A stretch of DNA of 64,000 nucleotides from Tolypothrix sp. PCC 7712. Its GTDB lineage: Bacteria > Cyanobacteriota > Cyanobacteriia > Cyanobacteriales > Nostocaceae. Positions 55,546-64,000 of this stretch are shown one piece after another; position 1 is the stretch's first letter, and each line of letters starts with the position of its first letter. Position numbers and translations under genes: made by a program. The notes below the pieces were generated by a model, which did no database searches, was not told the origin of the DNA, and saw only the letters and a program-made list of their open reading frames with translations. The stretch covers positions 1,674,001 to 1,738,000 of the forward strand of contig NZ_CP063785.1 of assembly GCF_025860405.1 (NCBI RefSeq), given 5' to 3'.

Positions 55546-55860
55546 CTACTTGACAGATACAGCATCAACATCGACAGTATTTCCGGTGGCGCTAGAATCC
55601 TCGGGTGTAGTACTTGTATTGGTTTCTACATAACCCTTACGAGCTTTCCAGCCTTCTATCACGAGTCCAGATACCTCAGTCACTAGCAGGGTCAGCAGTA
55701 AAACATCATCAATTTCTCCCACAATAGGAATAAAATCTGGGGCGATATCAATGGGGCTGACAATATAAACTAGTGTTCCTAAAATTACCCACCAACGGTA
55801 TTTGGGATTGCGAAGCGAATTCCGATACCAAGAGTAAACTGATTCAAGTGAAAATTTCAT
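55546..55860 (-). CDS. YkvA/DUF1232 membrane protein
   Basis: 104 residues. The DUF1232 signature VYIVSPIDIAPDFIPIVGEIDDVLLL is present, with one or two hydrophobic helices; the C-terminal ~30 residues are polar (TSTTPEDSSATGNTVDVDA). Function unknown; small membrane protein. Converges with the GH15-like gene. Confidence 0.88.
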   Translation of the reverse strand: MKFSLESVYSWYRNSLRNPKYRWWVILGTLVYIVSPIDIAPDFIPIVGEIDDVLLLTLLVTEVSGLVIEGWKARKGYVETNTSTTPEDSSATGNTVDVDAVSVK

Positions 55861-56310
55861 GTTTTGAACCTCCAGTTACCTTTAATTTTGGCAAATTGTG
55901 CTTAAAATTCCCGGTGGGAATAACCGTCCAATTTTGTCTGGGTGATGCTACTAAGGGACTTCCAGCTAAAAAAATATACAATCACTCCCTTGAGCATGGG
56001 AAGCTGAGGAGCAGGGGAGGAAGAATTCTACAATGATTTGCTCTGACTCATTGCATAATTTATTTTCTGGAAGTCCTAAAACAATTCAAAATACCAAATA
56101 CCTGTGAAAAGGCTTAGGTCTACAAAATTCAAAATTGTTAACTCTAGAGATGATCGGCATTCTAGCTGCTGAGGTTATGTACAGTGAAAATGCAACATAA
56201 ATATTGTGATTATGTAATCCGGCATAAGAGTATGGTAGTGGTGCATTAATCTCTAGAATTAAATTGCTTTGGCATAGTTGCTCTAGATATGCAGAGAGGA
56301 GACTTAAACC
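55861..56310. other. Spacer with a 10-base inverted repeat pair
   Basis: GGACTTCCAG (55956-55965) and CTGGAAGTCC (56067-56076) are perfect inverted arms 101 bases apart, possibly the ends of a small decayed element; no target duplication or gene between them. The remainder is the exbB leader. Confidence 0.4.
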
Positions 56311-57084
56311 GTGGATATTTTAGATTTGTTTCAAAAAGGCGGCCCAGCGATGTGGCCCTTGCTGGCGCTGTCAATTTTAGCTTTGAGTGTAATTTTTGAG
56401 CGTTTGTGGTTCTGGCTGCGAATTCTCACTCAAGAAAAAGAAATAGTTGACCGCGTTTTAGATGCTGCTGCTGAGAATTGGGAAGTAGCAGCAGATATTG
56501 CTAGACAAGCTACAAATCAACCTATCGGTCGGTTTCTCTATGCTCCGTTGAGGCTCACGAAAAACGATGCAGAAACCTTTCGCTTGGCTTTGGAAGCAAC
56601 CGCAGAAGACGAGTTAGCTGGAATGCGGCGAGGCGAAAAGCTTTTAGAAGCTGTTATTGCACTTGCGCCACTTTTGGGATTGTTGGGTACAGTTTTAGGT
56701 TTGATTCAATCTCTACGTTCAATTCGGATTGGTGATTTAGGAACCGAATCTGCTGCTGGGGTAACCACTGGTATTGGTGAATCCCTAATTAGTACAGCAA
56801 GTGGATTAATAGTTGCTATTGTGAGTTTGGTTTTCTACCGCCTATTTCAAAGTTTTGTAGTTAACCAAGTCAAGGTTTTTCGCAAAGCCGGTAATGATAT
56901 GGAATTGCTTTACCGTCAGTCACCACCAGACTTGAGTAATACTGCAGCAATAATTTTGCGAGAATCTGCACGGGAAAATTTCACGCCACCCCGTAAACGT
57001 GGTAGAAACAAGTTTTCTAATTCTCCGGAAGTTACAGAACCAACTGATTCATTAGATTCTGAGAATAATCAAAGTAATTCGTAG
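56311..57084 (+). CDS. exbB: ExbB/TolQ/MotA-type proton channel
   Basis: 257 residues from a GTG start. Three helices at about 14-36, 110-135 ([20 protein letters not shown]) and 157-185 ([19 protein letters not shown]), with the conserved [14 protein letters not shown] segment, identify an ExbB-type channel that with ExbD uses the proton gradient to energise TonB-dependent outer-membrane import. The C-terminal ~50 residues are polar. Its TAG stop is part of an AATTCGT heptad array. Confidence 0.9.
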   Translation: MDILDLFQKGGPAMWPLLALSILALSVIFERLWFWLRILTQEKEIVDRVLDAAAENWEVAADIARQATNQPIGRFLYAPLRLTKNDAETFRLALEATAEDELAGMRRGEKLLEAVIALAPLLGLLGTVLGLIQSLRSIRIGDLGTESAAGVTTGIGESLISTASGLIVAIVSLVFYRLFQSFVVNQVKVFRKAGNDMELLYRQSPPDLSNTAAIILRESARENFTPPRKRGRNKFSNSPEVTEPTDSLDSENNQSNS

Positions 57085-57150
57085 TTGATAATTCGTAATT
57101 CGTAGTTACCATCTTAGTAGGTTTTCCTTTAATTACGAATTACGAATTTG
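57076..57150. repeat. AATTCGT heptads forming a 15-bp inverted repeat
   Basis: AATTCGTAATTCGTA (57090-57104) and TACGAATTACGAATT (57134-57148) are perfect complements with 29 bases between, located in the exbB-exbD gap and overlapping the exbB stop codon. Confidence 0.9.
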
Positions 57151-57184
57151 TAATTCGACCCATCAAAATAGTTACAGAGAAACA

Positions 57185-57859
57185 ATGAAAATAAATTTAC
57201 ATACTCCAGTTGAAGAAGTTCAAATTCAACTTATTCCCTTGATAGATGTCGTTTTTTGTATTCTGACATTTTTTTTGTTGGCGGCTTTGCAATTCACGCG
57301 CCAAGAAGCAATTAATGCCATTAATCTAGATTTACCTAAAGCTAACACTGGTACATCACCGACTGCGGCGTTACAGGGCAATAGCAATATCTTACCTGTA
57401 ACTGTTGACGCTGTTGGTCAAACATATGTGGAAAAACAAATGGTCAGACGAGACCAATTAGCAGCAATTTTAAAGAATTATGTTCAACAAAACCCTAATG
57501 GCGTTTTAGTACTGAATGCATCACGGACAGCAACATACAACGATGTCATCGAAACCTTAGACTTACTTCGCCAAGTAGGAGGCGATCGCGTCTCTTTGGG
57601 AATTATACCAAACCAATCTCAAACACCTACTAATTCTACTCTTCCTGGCATTCCAGCTTTTCCCACTAACCCTGGTGCTAATCCTGTACCAAATACTGCA
57701 CCAGTCCCAGACATCAATCCTCAAGGTAATGTTAATCCTAACTTACCCACAGCACCTACTTCGCCTCAAACTGGTCAAAATCTTCAGATTGCGCCCAATG
57801 CCACAACACCCAACAGAAATGTAGCACCAGGAACAAGCACTTCTACTCCTGCAAGATGA
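57185..57859 (+). CDS. exbD: ExbD/TolR-type biopolymer transport protein
   Basis: 224 residues. One N-terminal helix (about 17-37) with the essential proton-path Asp21 in PLIDVVFCILTFFLL; periplasmic domain to ~145 with the TolR-type GVLVLNASRTATYNDVIETL; then a Pro/Asn/Thr-rich tail (~155-224) that is probably disordered and may reach the cell wall. Partner of the ExbB gene 100 bases upstream. No tonB or receptor gene is nearby. Confidence 0.9.
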   Translation: MKINLHTPVEEVQIQLIPLIDVVFCILTFFLLAALQFTRQEAINAINLDLPKANTGTSPTAALQGNSNILPVTVDAVGQTYVEKQMVRRDQLAAILKNYVQQNPNGVLVLNASRTATYNDVIETLDLLRQVGGDRVSLGIIPNQSQTPTNSTLPGIPAFPTNPGANPVPNTAPVPDINPQGNVNPNLPTAPTSPQTGQNLQIAPNATTPNRNVAPGTSTSTPAR

Positions 57860-58575
57860 TCTGCAAATGGTGCGTTAATTAAGTAACGCACCTTACTGAT
57901 TATTTAGATAATTTATTTTTTGTATTACTTAAACTGTCACGTATTTAATTTTATACTAATATTTTTACTATTTTTATAACTAAGCAATTACTAGCCTTTT
58001 AAATTACAAATTCACTAATGAAACTCTAGGATTAATAACGGTTAACTGTCAACCGTCAACCGTCAACATCCAAAATTTAATGATGCAACTTGCATGATAT
58101 ACAGCTTAAAACTAAAAATATTCCAAATAAACTTTTCCGAAATAAAAAAACTCTGCTAATTTAGAAATAGTAAGCTGATTTTCAAAAATTGTTTCCCATT
58201 AGACTGAGTATTTATTCGTCTGTTTGTAGTCTTGGTGGGGGTAAATAAGTTCGTAATCAGTTCTTGAACCTTGAAATTTTTAGCACAAGGCTAACTCATT
58301 ACGAACTCATCGAGATGAATGACACAGCCTATTAAGTTAAAACAGGTTTATCTTGCATATTTACTCATTAAGATAGCTCTTTCTTGAATAGAAAGTGGCT
58401 AGTTCATGACGCTGGCTTTCCAAGTTGATTAGACTAGCATTACCAAGCCAAGATAGACCTAAATTAATGCAAGAATGTGCAACTTAAATGGGTAATAGCT
58501 TAGTATTTTTAGCTCGAGACTCAGCACTTTTTCATTTCAATTCCTATCGCCATTAGCATTTTCAGGGTTGTGGAA
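57860..58575. other. Spacer with exbD hairpin and a short STRR
   Basis: GGTGCGTTA/TAACGCACC (57869-57877 with 57884-57892) is a perfect stem just after exbD, probably its terminator, with T-rich sequence further on. Three CAACCGT heptads lie at 58045-58065. Otherwise AT-rich with no gene seen. Confidence 0.6.
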
Positions 58576-58941
58576 ATGAGTGAAATTTGGAAAATTGTAG
58601 TTGTTTGGATAGTAACATCTATCAGTTTGTTGATTATTAGTAAGCTACCTTTGGGAGTAGAAATTGATACTCCCGATAAAGCATTACTTTCAGCAGCAGT
58701 TCTCGGCATTGTAACAGCATTAGTAAGACCAATTCTCGGACTCGCTTTTGTATTACCCAGTCTGCTGACATTAGATATGTTATCCGGCTTGTTTACATTT
58801 ATGGTCGCCGTTGTTTGTTTTAGTATTGCTGCTTGGTTAGTGGAAGGTTTTCGCTTACGCTTCGGTATTTGGAGTGCCATATTAGGAGCGTTTGCACTCA
58901 CTATCATCAACAATTTAATTTACCGATTATTGGGTGTATAG
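58576..58941 (+). CDS. Phage holin family (Phage_holin_4_2-like) membrane protein
   Basis: 121 residues from the ATG at 58576, with AGGG eight bases before it; a GTG at 58570 is in frame. Four hydrophobic helices; ALVRPILGLAFVLPSLLTLD and GFRLRFGIWSAILGAF are typical of the chromosomal family labelled phage holin 4_2. Despite the name there are no phage genes around; it is a common small bacterial inner-membrane protein of unknown role. Confidence 0.85.
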   Translation: MSEIWKIVVVWIVTSISLLIISKLPLGVEIDTPDKALLSAAVLGIVTALVRPILGLAFVLPSLLTLDMLSGLFTFMVAVVCFSIAAWLVEGFRLRFGIWSAILGAFALTIINNLIYRLLGV

Positions 58942-59169
58942 CGATTAATCTGAAGTGAAAAATACTCGCTGAACAAAAGTCCCTAGTTCGCAGTCGATAG
59001 CATTCGAGTTATTTACTATTAACCAATAGTTACTTGATGGTACAAGCCCCTAGATTTATCTGTGGAATCAATCGAAAATCCAAAATCGTTTGACTCGAAT
59101 CTAAAACATACAAACCCCGTAACCTGATGGTCGGGGTCAATCCAAAATCGAAAATAGTTTTACTATATA

Positions 59170-59877
59170 CTATTCGTTGGTACTAGGAGGAGCAACAGTA
59201 GTAGTTGATTGTTGCTTGCGCTGTTCGCGTTTTTTGCGATCGGCTAAGAGCATATCCGCCATTACTACTAGCGCTTGTGCTATTTTATCGAGATTAGATC
59301 GGTAAAGATCCAAATCCTTAGTGAATTTATCATCAGACAGATGCAAGCCACTAGCAATCTTTTTCAGAGCTTCGTTGCGCTGCTTTTCGTCTTTGACTAA
59401 TTCAGGATCGGAAATTTCCAATAACGAAAATAAACCAATTGCAAATAAGCGGTTGTATTTAAATTTAGGATTATTGGCGATCGCTTGCAATTGCGCTTGC
59501 AAGTCAGCATCTCTATCTAAAGTAGTACTTTGACTCAGCCACGCAATTAAATCATTTACTGGCAAGCTTTCAGCTATACCTTGCAATCTTTCAGCATCTT
59601 GCCTGTAGCGTTGCTCGTCTTGCTCTACAGCCTGACATAAGGCACTAAAAATCGATTCCTTATCCCGTTCTGGTTGGTAGCCTTGCATAAACCGGTCAAA
59701 GGTTGTGACAACGCCCAAGCCATAAATCGGATTGTAGCTAAAATCGACATTTACTGACAGCAGATGCATTTCCACCATCAACTCTTCCACTACCCGACGA
59801 TAAATCGTGTTGATTGGACGGGTGTGAACAGAGTAGAATGTTCGCTTTGTATCAGAGACAGTACGGACGTTATTCAC
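59170..59877 (-). CDS. thf1: Thf1/Psb29, photosystem II biogenesis protein
   Basis: 235 residues. RTVSDTKRTFYSVHTRPINT, VDFSYNPIYGLGVVTTFDRF and the coiled C-terminal half are characteristic of Thf1 (thylakoid formation 1, Psb29). In cyanobacteria it supports photosystem II repair and interacts with FtsH proteases under high light. Soluble or peripherally thylakoid-bound. The C-terminus ends in a disordered TTTVAPPSTNE tail. Single gene. Confidence 0.95.
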   Translation of the reverse strand: MNNVRTVSDTKRTFYSVHTRPINTIYRRVVEELMVEMHLLSVNVDFSYNPIYGLGVVTTFDRFMQGYQPERDKESIFSALCQAVEQDEQRYRQDAERLQGIAESLPVNDLIAWLSQSTTLDRDADLQAQLQAIANNPKFKYNRLFAIGLFSLLEISDPELVKDEKQRNEALKKIASGLHLSDDKFTKDLDLYRSNLDKIAQALVVMADMLLADRKKREQRKQQSTTTVAPPSTNE

Positions 59878-60173
59878 AAAGAAAATGTTAAGGGCGACGT
59901 GTTTTTATTCTCTCGCTTAAAGTCCACTTTGCCAAGTTCGGGTTTCCACTAGCGAGTCAGTGGTTTACAATATTTTTACATTATTAACTATAGTTTACAT
60001 TTTCATCCTCATCTTAGCTCTGGCATCAAGCCATCGAGTATTGCGGTGCAAAATTTTTCCAACTGAGTAAGACAAAGAAATAACAAGTAAAAATGAGCAT
60101 TAGTATTGATACAGAGATTTATATCTTAATATCAGCTTAAAACTACTATATTTGACTTTTTATAACTAAATTT
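59878..60173. other. Divergent spacer between thf1 and cpcT
   Basis: AT-rich, 296 bases; no gene or repeat recognised. Should hold both promoters. Confidence 0.45.
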
Positions 60174-60770
60174 ATGAGCTTTTCTCCCGAGTTAATCGCT
60201 TTAGGTGAGTACCTAGCTGGCGAATTTGATAATAAAGAACAAGCCATTGCCGATCCTGTTTGGTATGTCCACCTCCGAATGTGGCAAAGACCAGTCAATT
60301 TATTTACAGAAGACAGTATTACTTTGTTTGCGGAACAAGCTAGTATTGTGAATCTTGATAATCCTTATCGGCAAAGGATTCTACGCTTACAACCAGGACA
60401 TAGCTCTGATGCACCTGTAAAAGTACAATATTATATGTTTAAAGACCCTAGCCTTTTCATCGGTGCAGGTCGCAATCCAGCTTTACTCAACACATTAACA
60501 GCCAGCCAATTAGATTTATTACCAGGCTGCGTCCTCTCAGTTACTCAGCAAATAATAGCCCCTAACTGTTATAAGTTTGCTGCAACCCCACTGCCCAATA
60601 CTAATTGCAGCTTTACCTATCTAGGTAACACCCTCCATGTTTCTTTAGGTTTTGAAGCCTCTGCAACAGAATTTTACAGTTACGATAAAGGAATTGACCC
60701 AGCAACTGGAAAAGCTACTTGGGGCGCAGTCTTAGGCCCTTATCGCTACACTAAGCGAGAGCAGTACTGA
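60174..60770 (+). CDS. cpcT: CpcT/CpeT-type phycobiliprotein lyase
   Basis: 198 residues. Beta-barrel (lipocalin-like) bilin lyase with the motifs DPVWYVHLRMWQRP, NPYRQRILRL and GAGRNPALLN plus the C-terminal CSFTYLGNTLHVSLGFEASA. CpcT attaches phycocyanobilin to Cys153 of beta-phycocyanin or phycoerythrocyanin. Whether this copy is CpcT or a CpeT paralogue cannot be settled here; no phycobilisome structural gene is adjacent. Followed by a strong hairpin at 60791-60829. Confidence 0.9.
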   Translation: MSFSPELIALGEYLAGEFDNKEQAIADPVWYVHLRMWQRPVNLFTEDSITLFAEQASIVNLDNPYRQRILRLQPGHSSDAPVKVQYYMFKDPSLFIGAGRNPALLNTLTASQLDLLPGCVLSVTQQIIAPNCYKFAATPLPNTNCSFTYLGNTLHVSLGFEASATEFYSYDKGIDPATGKATWGAVLGPYRYTKREQY

Positions 60771-60790
60771 GTGGTGACTACTAAAGGAAT

Positions 60791-60829
60791 AAGTAACATC
60801 AAAGGTAAGATAATTTACCTTTGTTACTT
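60791..60829. terminator. Bidirectional terminator between cpcT and the STAS gene
   Basis: AAGTAACA..AAAGGTAA (60791-60808, two-base bulge) pairs with TTACCTTTGTTACTT (60815-60829), a 15-bp stem between two convergent genes. Confidence 0.7.
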
Positions 60830-60884
60830 TCGGTTGGGGAAATTTCTCCAACTCAGTACTTATGACTCATAACTCAGCACTGTT

Positions 60885-61253
60885 TTAACTAGCGATGCTC
60901 CGAGGTACACCTTCTAAAGCTTCTTCTTCTGTTTCAAAGATTTCAAAGACAGTATCCATCATCGTTACTTCAAAGACGAGTTTGGCTTCTGTGTGTACGT
61001 TACAGATGCGGAAACTGCCTTTAAGTTTATCAGCATCACGCATACCAGCGACTAAAGAAGTTAGTCCAGAACTATCAATAAAGTTGACCTGACTAAGATT
61101 CACAACTACATGGCGACTGAGTTTGGAAATACATTCCTGTAACTTCAGGCGAAATTGCCAGGCGGTGGTGATATCCAAGCGCCCTGTCGGTGCCAAGACA
61201 ATAACGGTGTTACCATCCTGGGTTATATAGGTTTTCTGCTCTATCTGAATCAC
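60885..61253 (-). CDS. STAS-domain anti-sigma-factor antagonist
   Basis: 122 residues from a GTG start, essentially one STAS domain: LAPTGRLDITTAWQFR and NFIDSSGLTSLV, where Ser61 or Ser62 is the phosphorylation site used by SpoIIAA-type antagonists. It would bind an anti-sigma kinase when unphosphorylated. No kinase or phosphatase partner is nearby. The C-terminus (TEEEALEGVPRSIAS) is short. Confidence 0.9.
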   Translation of the reverse strand: MIQIEQKTYITQDGNTVIVLAPTGRLDITTAWQFRLKLQECISKLSRHVVVNLSQVNFIDSSGLTSLVAGMRDADKLKGSFRICNVHTEAKLVFEVTMMDTVFEIFETEEEALEGVPRSIAS

Positions 61254-61646
61254 TTAGCCTCCCTGTGGCAGTCCTTTGAGAGTTAACTACGTATTTAAAG
61301 CTGTTATTGGCGAGTCAAAAGACTTACTTGTTTGGGACGTTTGTTCCATTACTGGGATGATGCCAGCAAAATTAGTAAATTAATTGACTCACCATTAACA
61401 GAAAAATTTAATCCTGTACTTGAGATTAACAAGCAACAGCTAAAAATGTCACCTATTTTTACTAGGTGGTTATCTTTAGTAGTTTAACTCACTAAAATGG
61501 TGCTGAGTGTCCAGATACACGTCTTGAATTTCCAAAGGCGGAAAATAGCAGAATCACAGATGCAAAGCCCTAAATACGGACTTTCTTCGTTGATTCTTGC
61601 AGATTGATACCTGAGATTTACAGAGAAAACTAGAACTCCACAACCC
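61254..61646. other. Spacer, no gene seen
   Basis: About 390 bases between the start of the STAS gene and the 3' end of hemF. No repeat array or RNA was recognised. Confidence 0.45.
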
Positions 61647-62699
61647 TTAATCCGCAGTATGATTGGGTGTCCAATTTATCCAATCTTGAGGCTTGAGGAA
61701 AGTTTCGTACAATTCGGCTTCTGGGGTATTAGCTTCTGGTTGATACCCGTACTCCCAACGTACTAACGGTGGTAGCGACATAAGAATCGATTCTGTACGT
61801 CCGTTGGTTTGGAGTCCGAAAATTGTACCTCGGTCGTAAACCAAGTTGAATTCTACATATCTTCCTCGGCGATAGAGTTGGAAATTCCGTTCGCGATCGC
61901 CATATTCAGTGCTATGACGGCGTTCTACAATTGGTAAATAAGCTGGTAAGAAAGCTGCACCACAGCTTTGTACTAAAGCAAACAATTCTTCCCAAGTTCT
62001 TTGTGGTAAAGTTCCTACCTGGTTGCTATAAATAGCTGCTTCCCCATTGGGGTTAGGGCCGCGATATAAAGCACCTTGACCATCTTGATAATCCAAGAAT
62101 AGACCGCCTACACCTCTTGTCTCATTGCGATGCTTGAGGTAGAAATATTCATCACACCAGCGCTTGAAGACAGGGTAATACTCTGGATGATGTTGATCGC
62201 AAGCCTGCTTCAGTGTTTTATGGAAATGCTGCGCGTCTTCAGCAAAAGGGTAGTAAGGTGTTAAATCCGCACCACCACCAAACCACCAGACTGGGCCTGC
62301 CTCAAAATAGCGATAATTTAAATGGACAGTTGGTGCATAGGGGTTACGCGGGTGTAAAACCAAAGAAGTTCCTGTGGCATAAAAACCATGTCCAGCCGCT
62401 TCCGGACGTTGGGTCAAAATGGAAGGTGGTAAATGGGAACCCCAAACTTCAGAAAAATTTACACCAGCCTGTTCAAATATTGCACCATCACGCAGAACAC
62501 GCGATCGCCCTCCACCACCTTCTGGCCGTTCCCAACTATCTTCGTGAAAATTAGCTACACCATCTAAATTAGCCAAAGCTTTACTAATTTCGTCTTGTAG
62601 CTGTTTCATAAACTGACTAACTCTAAGTTTCGCGTCAGTTGGTGGGAGAAACTTAGATGAGTCTACGGCCAAAGTAGGGGTTTGCGAGTTGATCAACAT
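61647..62699 (-). CDS. hemF: Oxygen-dependent coproporphyrinogen III oxidase
   Basis: 350 residues, normal length. Signatures: [51 protein letters not shown] and [13 protein letters not shown]. It oxidatively decarboxylates coproporphyrinogen III to protoporphyrinogen IX on the way to haem and chlorophyll, using O2. Start ATG at 62699. Monocistronic. Confidence 0.97.
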   Translation of the reverse strand: MLINSQTPTLAVDSSKFLPPTDAKLRVSQFMKQLQDEISKALANLDGVANFHEDSWERPEGGGGRSRVLRDGAIFEQAGVNFSEVWGSHLPPSILTQRPEAAGHGFYATGTSLVLHPRNPYAPTVHLNYRYFEAGPVWWFGGGADLTPYYPFAEDAQHFHKTLKQACDQHHPEYYPVFKRWCDEYFYLKHRNETRGVGGLFLDYQDGQGALYRGPNPNGEAAIYSNQVGTLPQRTWEELFALVQSCGAAFLPAYLPIVERRHSTEYGDRERNFQLYRRGRYVEFNLVYDRGTIFGLQTNGRTESILMSLPPLVRWEYGYQPEANTPEAELYETFLKPQDWINWTPNHTAD

Positions 62700-63418
62700 A
62701 GATTCCCGAACCTAAATTACAATTTCCAAACAATCAGAAACTTTTAAATTAAAATTTCTGACCAAACACTTGGTTAAAATTTGCTTTTTTCTTACTTGTC
62801 AAGCATTTATACGATTGATTAGCAAGACTAGAGTTTATTGTCCCTCAAATGCGTATAGGCTTGTATATTGACGAAGGTTTTTTTTTGAATTTTTTTGATG
62901 ACAACATCTGGTATTTACACAAGACTCTGGCAAATTAGTTGCAAACACTCTCAACCTTGAGACATCAATAGTTTTGGCTGGAATGGTCACAACTAGAACA
63001 CCTAATCCCGAATTGTGTTCCACAACAAGGCGGTGTAATCTCTCTATCATCGTACTAGCGTCTGCGACCTATGGGGCTTGCTATGTTTAGGGCCATTTTG
63101 AGAAAGTTTGAATGAAAAGTCTGAGTTAAAAGTGCTGAGGAGCCAGTGCGTTGCGGAGGACAGTTGCGTGGGCGGGTTTCCCGACTTGAGCAAACTGTCC
63201 GTTGGGGTTCCCTCCTTTGTAGCAACTGGCGTTGCTGAGTGCTGAGTTAAAAGACAGTAACACTATGCCGTATCAGCTAGAGCAGGGAATATGACAGTTT
63301 TGAGTATCCAGTCATTACTCGAAAATCCCACTCAGCAATGATTTGAAGTCGAGGGCTAACCAAAATTGCCCACCATGCCAGAGTTCCCAGAAAGTCTGTA
63401 GCTAGGAGGATTAGGCAA
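62700..63418. repeat. Spacer with a large palindromic repeat
   Basis: 63138-63238 contains GCCAGTGCGTTGC and GGACAGTTGC facing GCAAACTGTCC and GCAACTGGCG, plus GGCGGGTTTCCCG; a cruciform-type dispersed cyanobacterial element. A minus-strand frame of 71 codons (62835-63050) has no recognisable family and is not called. Promoter of hemF lies near 62700-62830. Confidence 0.6.
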
Positions 63419-63943
63419 ATGCGAAGTTGTTTATCCAAATTCATCAATCAGAAACGTCGCCGATTTTGCGCTTCGCTGGTGCGGACATATCGAGAGATCA
63501 GTTCTGCATCTGTAGATGAACTTTGGCAACAGGTGGTAAACTTCACAGACGTTTCTTGGCACCCTTTACTCAAAAGTACAAATGTACCTTATGGATTAGT
63601 ACCCAAACCAGGCTTAATTTTCCAGGCAGTAACTCGGTTTTCGCCCATTCCAATTCGGATTTTTGTAGAACGTGTCAATCCCAGAGAAATGTTGAGTATC
63701 AGAGTTTTGGCCCTGCCTGGGATTGAGGAACGTATAACTTACCGAGTAGAGTCAACGGTGTGTGGTACTTGTTTATCTTATTCTGTGACACTACGTGGTT
63801 GGTTGTCACCTCTAATTTGGTCTTTGTCTCGTCCCTATGTTGATCGCGTGGCTCGTTCTTTAGTGGAAGCAGTAGAGAAAGCTGCATTACAGGCAGTTTC
63901 TAGCCAGAAAAAGTCCATTAATGACAGTTGTTTTGATTTTTAG
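63419..63943 (+). CDS. SRPBCC (START/polyketide-cyclase-like) protein
   Basis: 174 residues; AGGAGG lies upstream at about 63404-63409. After a basic N-terminus (KFINQKRRRF) the chain follows the SRPBCC pattern: REISSASVDELWQQVVNFTD, then WHPLLKSTNVP, RITYRVESTVCGT and a long C-terminal helix (YVDRVARSLVEAVEKAALQ). These bind hydrophobic ligands; ligand unknown. An STRR-like run of GGGTAAT follows to the window end. Confidence 0.75.
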   Translation: MRSCLSKFINQKRRRFCASLVRTYREISSASVDELWQQVVNFTDVSWHPLLKSTNVPYGLVPKPGLIFQAVTRFSPIPIRIFVERVNPREMLSIRVLALPGIEERITYRVESTVCGTCLSYSVTLRGWLSPLIWSLSRPYVDRVARSLVEAVEKAALQAVSSQKKSINDSCFDF

Positions 63944-64000
63944 AAATTGAGGATTTGGTAATGGGTAATGGGGGATGAGGGGGATCAGAAATCACAAACA

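Noticed and set aside
58576..58941. Prophage remnant because of the holin name
   Set aside because: The family is a common chromosomal membrane protein; no phage, integrase or lysis genes lie nearby.
62835..63050. 71-codon minus-strand frame upstream of hemF
   Set aside because: No recognisable domain; Cys/His/Lys-rich end reads through AT-rich spacer. Could be a relic but cannot be supported.

Overview
This window is chromosomal DNA of a filamentous, probably heterocyst-forming, cyanobacterium (Nostoc/Calothrix/Tolypothrix type). The evidence is: many HIP1 palindromes (GCGATCGC); abundant heptanucleotide repeat arrays (STRRs such as GGGGACT, GGGTAAT, GGGCATG) between and even inside genes; genes for oxygenic photosynthesis (CpcT bilin lyase, Thf1/Psb29, a phylloquinone gene cluster, oxygen-dependent HemF); plastid-related Ycf35; and the cyanobacterial sRNA Yfr1 in its conserved place between a guaB-type gene and trxA. 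No rRNA, tRNA, transposase, prophage or CRISPR array was seen.

Layout. 0-3.5 kb: the 3' end of a PGM1-type peptide ligase, two secreted or outer-membrane proteins of unknown function and a small HNH nuclease. 4-6 kb: a dipeptide-epimerase/DUF1611 pair matching the DgcA-DgcN acidic D-amino-acid route. 6.2-9 kb: Nudix and GNAT enzymes, then the DUF2997-Ycf35-ferredoxin operon. 9.2-14.6 kb: the DUF3038-DUF4335 pair and MutS2. 15.3-17.3 kb: guaB3, yfr1, trxA. 18-25 kb: a LOG protein, a PBP4-type DD-carboxypeptidase, LptC, a LabA/NYN protein and MetG. 25.2-29 kb: an acyltransferase and an alpha/beta hydrolase that together resemble a split phytyl ester synthase, a BrnT-type toxin-antitoxin pair and an EcsC-like protein. 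29.2-36.6 kb: pepA, then plsX-fabH-fabD-plsC for fatty-acid and phospholipid initiation, an AI-2E transporter and DUF2288. 36.8-42.6 kb: menF, menA, menC, menE and the DHNA-CoA thioesterase, most of the phylloquinone pathway (menB and menD are not here). 42.9-45.4 kb: a HopA1-family protein with an APH-like kinase. 46.6-55.5 kb: TMEM14, a DUF815 ATPase, a membrane coiled-coil protein with a TerB_C-like tail, a DUF2791 (BrxD-like) ATPase and a giant GH15/phosphorylase-kinase-like protein. 55.5-64 kb: DUF1232, ExbB/ExbD, a holin-like membrane protein, Thf1, CpcT, a STAS protein, HemF and an SRPBCC protein.

The most notable observations are: (1) the HopA1-kinase pair, the same domain combination as the LxmY/LxmK enzymes of class V lanthipeptide biosynthesis but with no precursor visible nearby; (2) the membrane coiled-coil/TerB_C plus DUF2791 ATPase pair, which looks like a reduced form of Ter/BREX-like conflict modules; (3) STRR arrays that start at the stop codons of at least seven genes, and in-frame STRR insertions inside mutS2 and menC, with related low-complexity additions in menE and the menI-like gene; (4) several small or RNA features easily missed, including Yfr1, a 44-codon gene at 51.8 kb and a structured spacer downstream of trxA.
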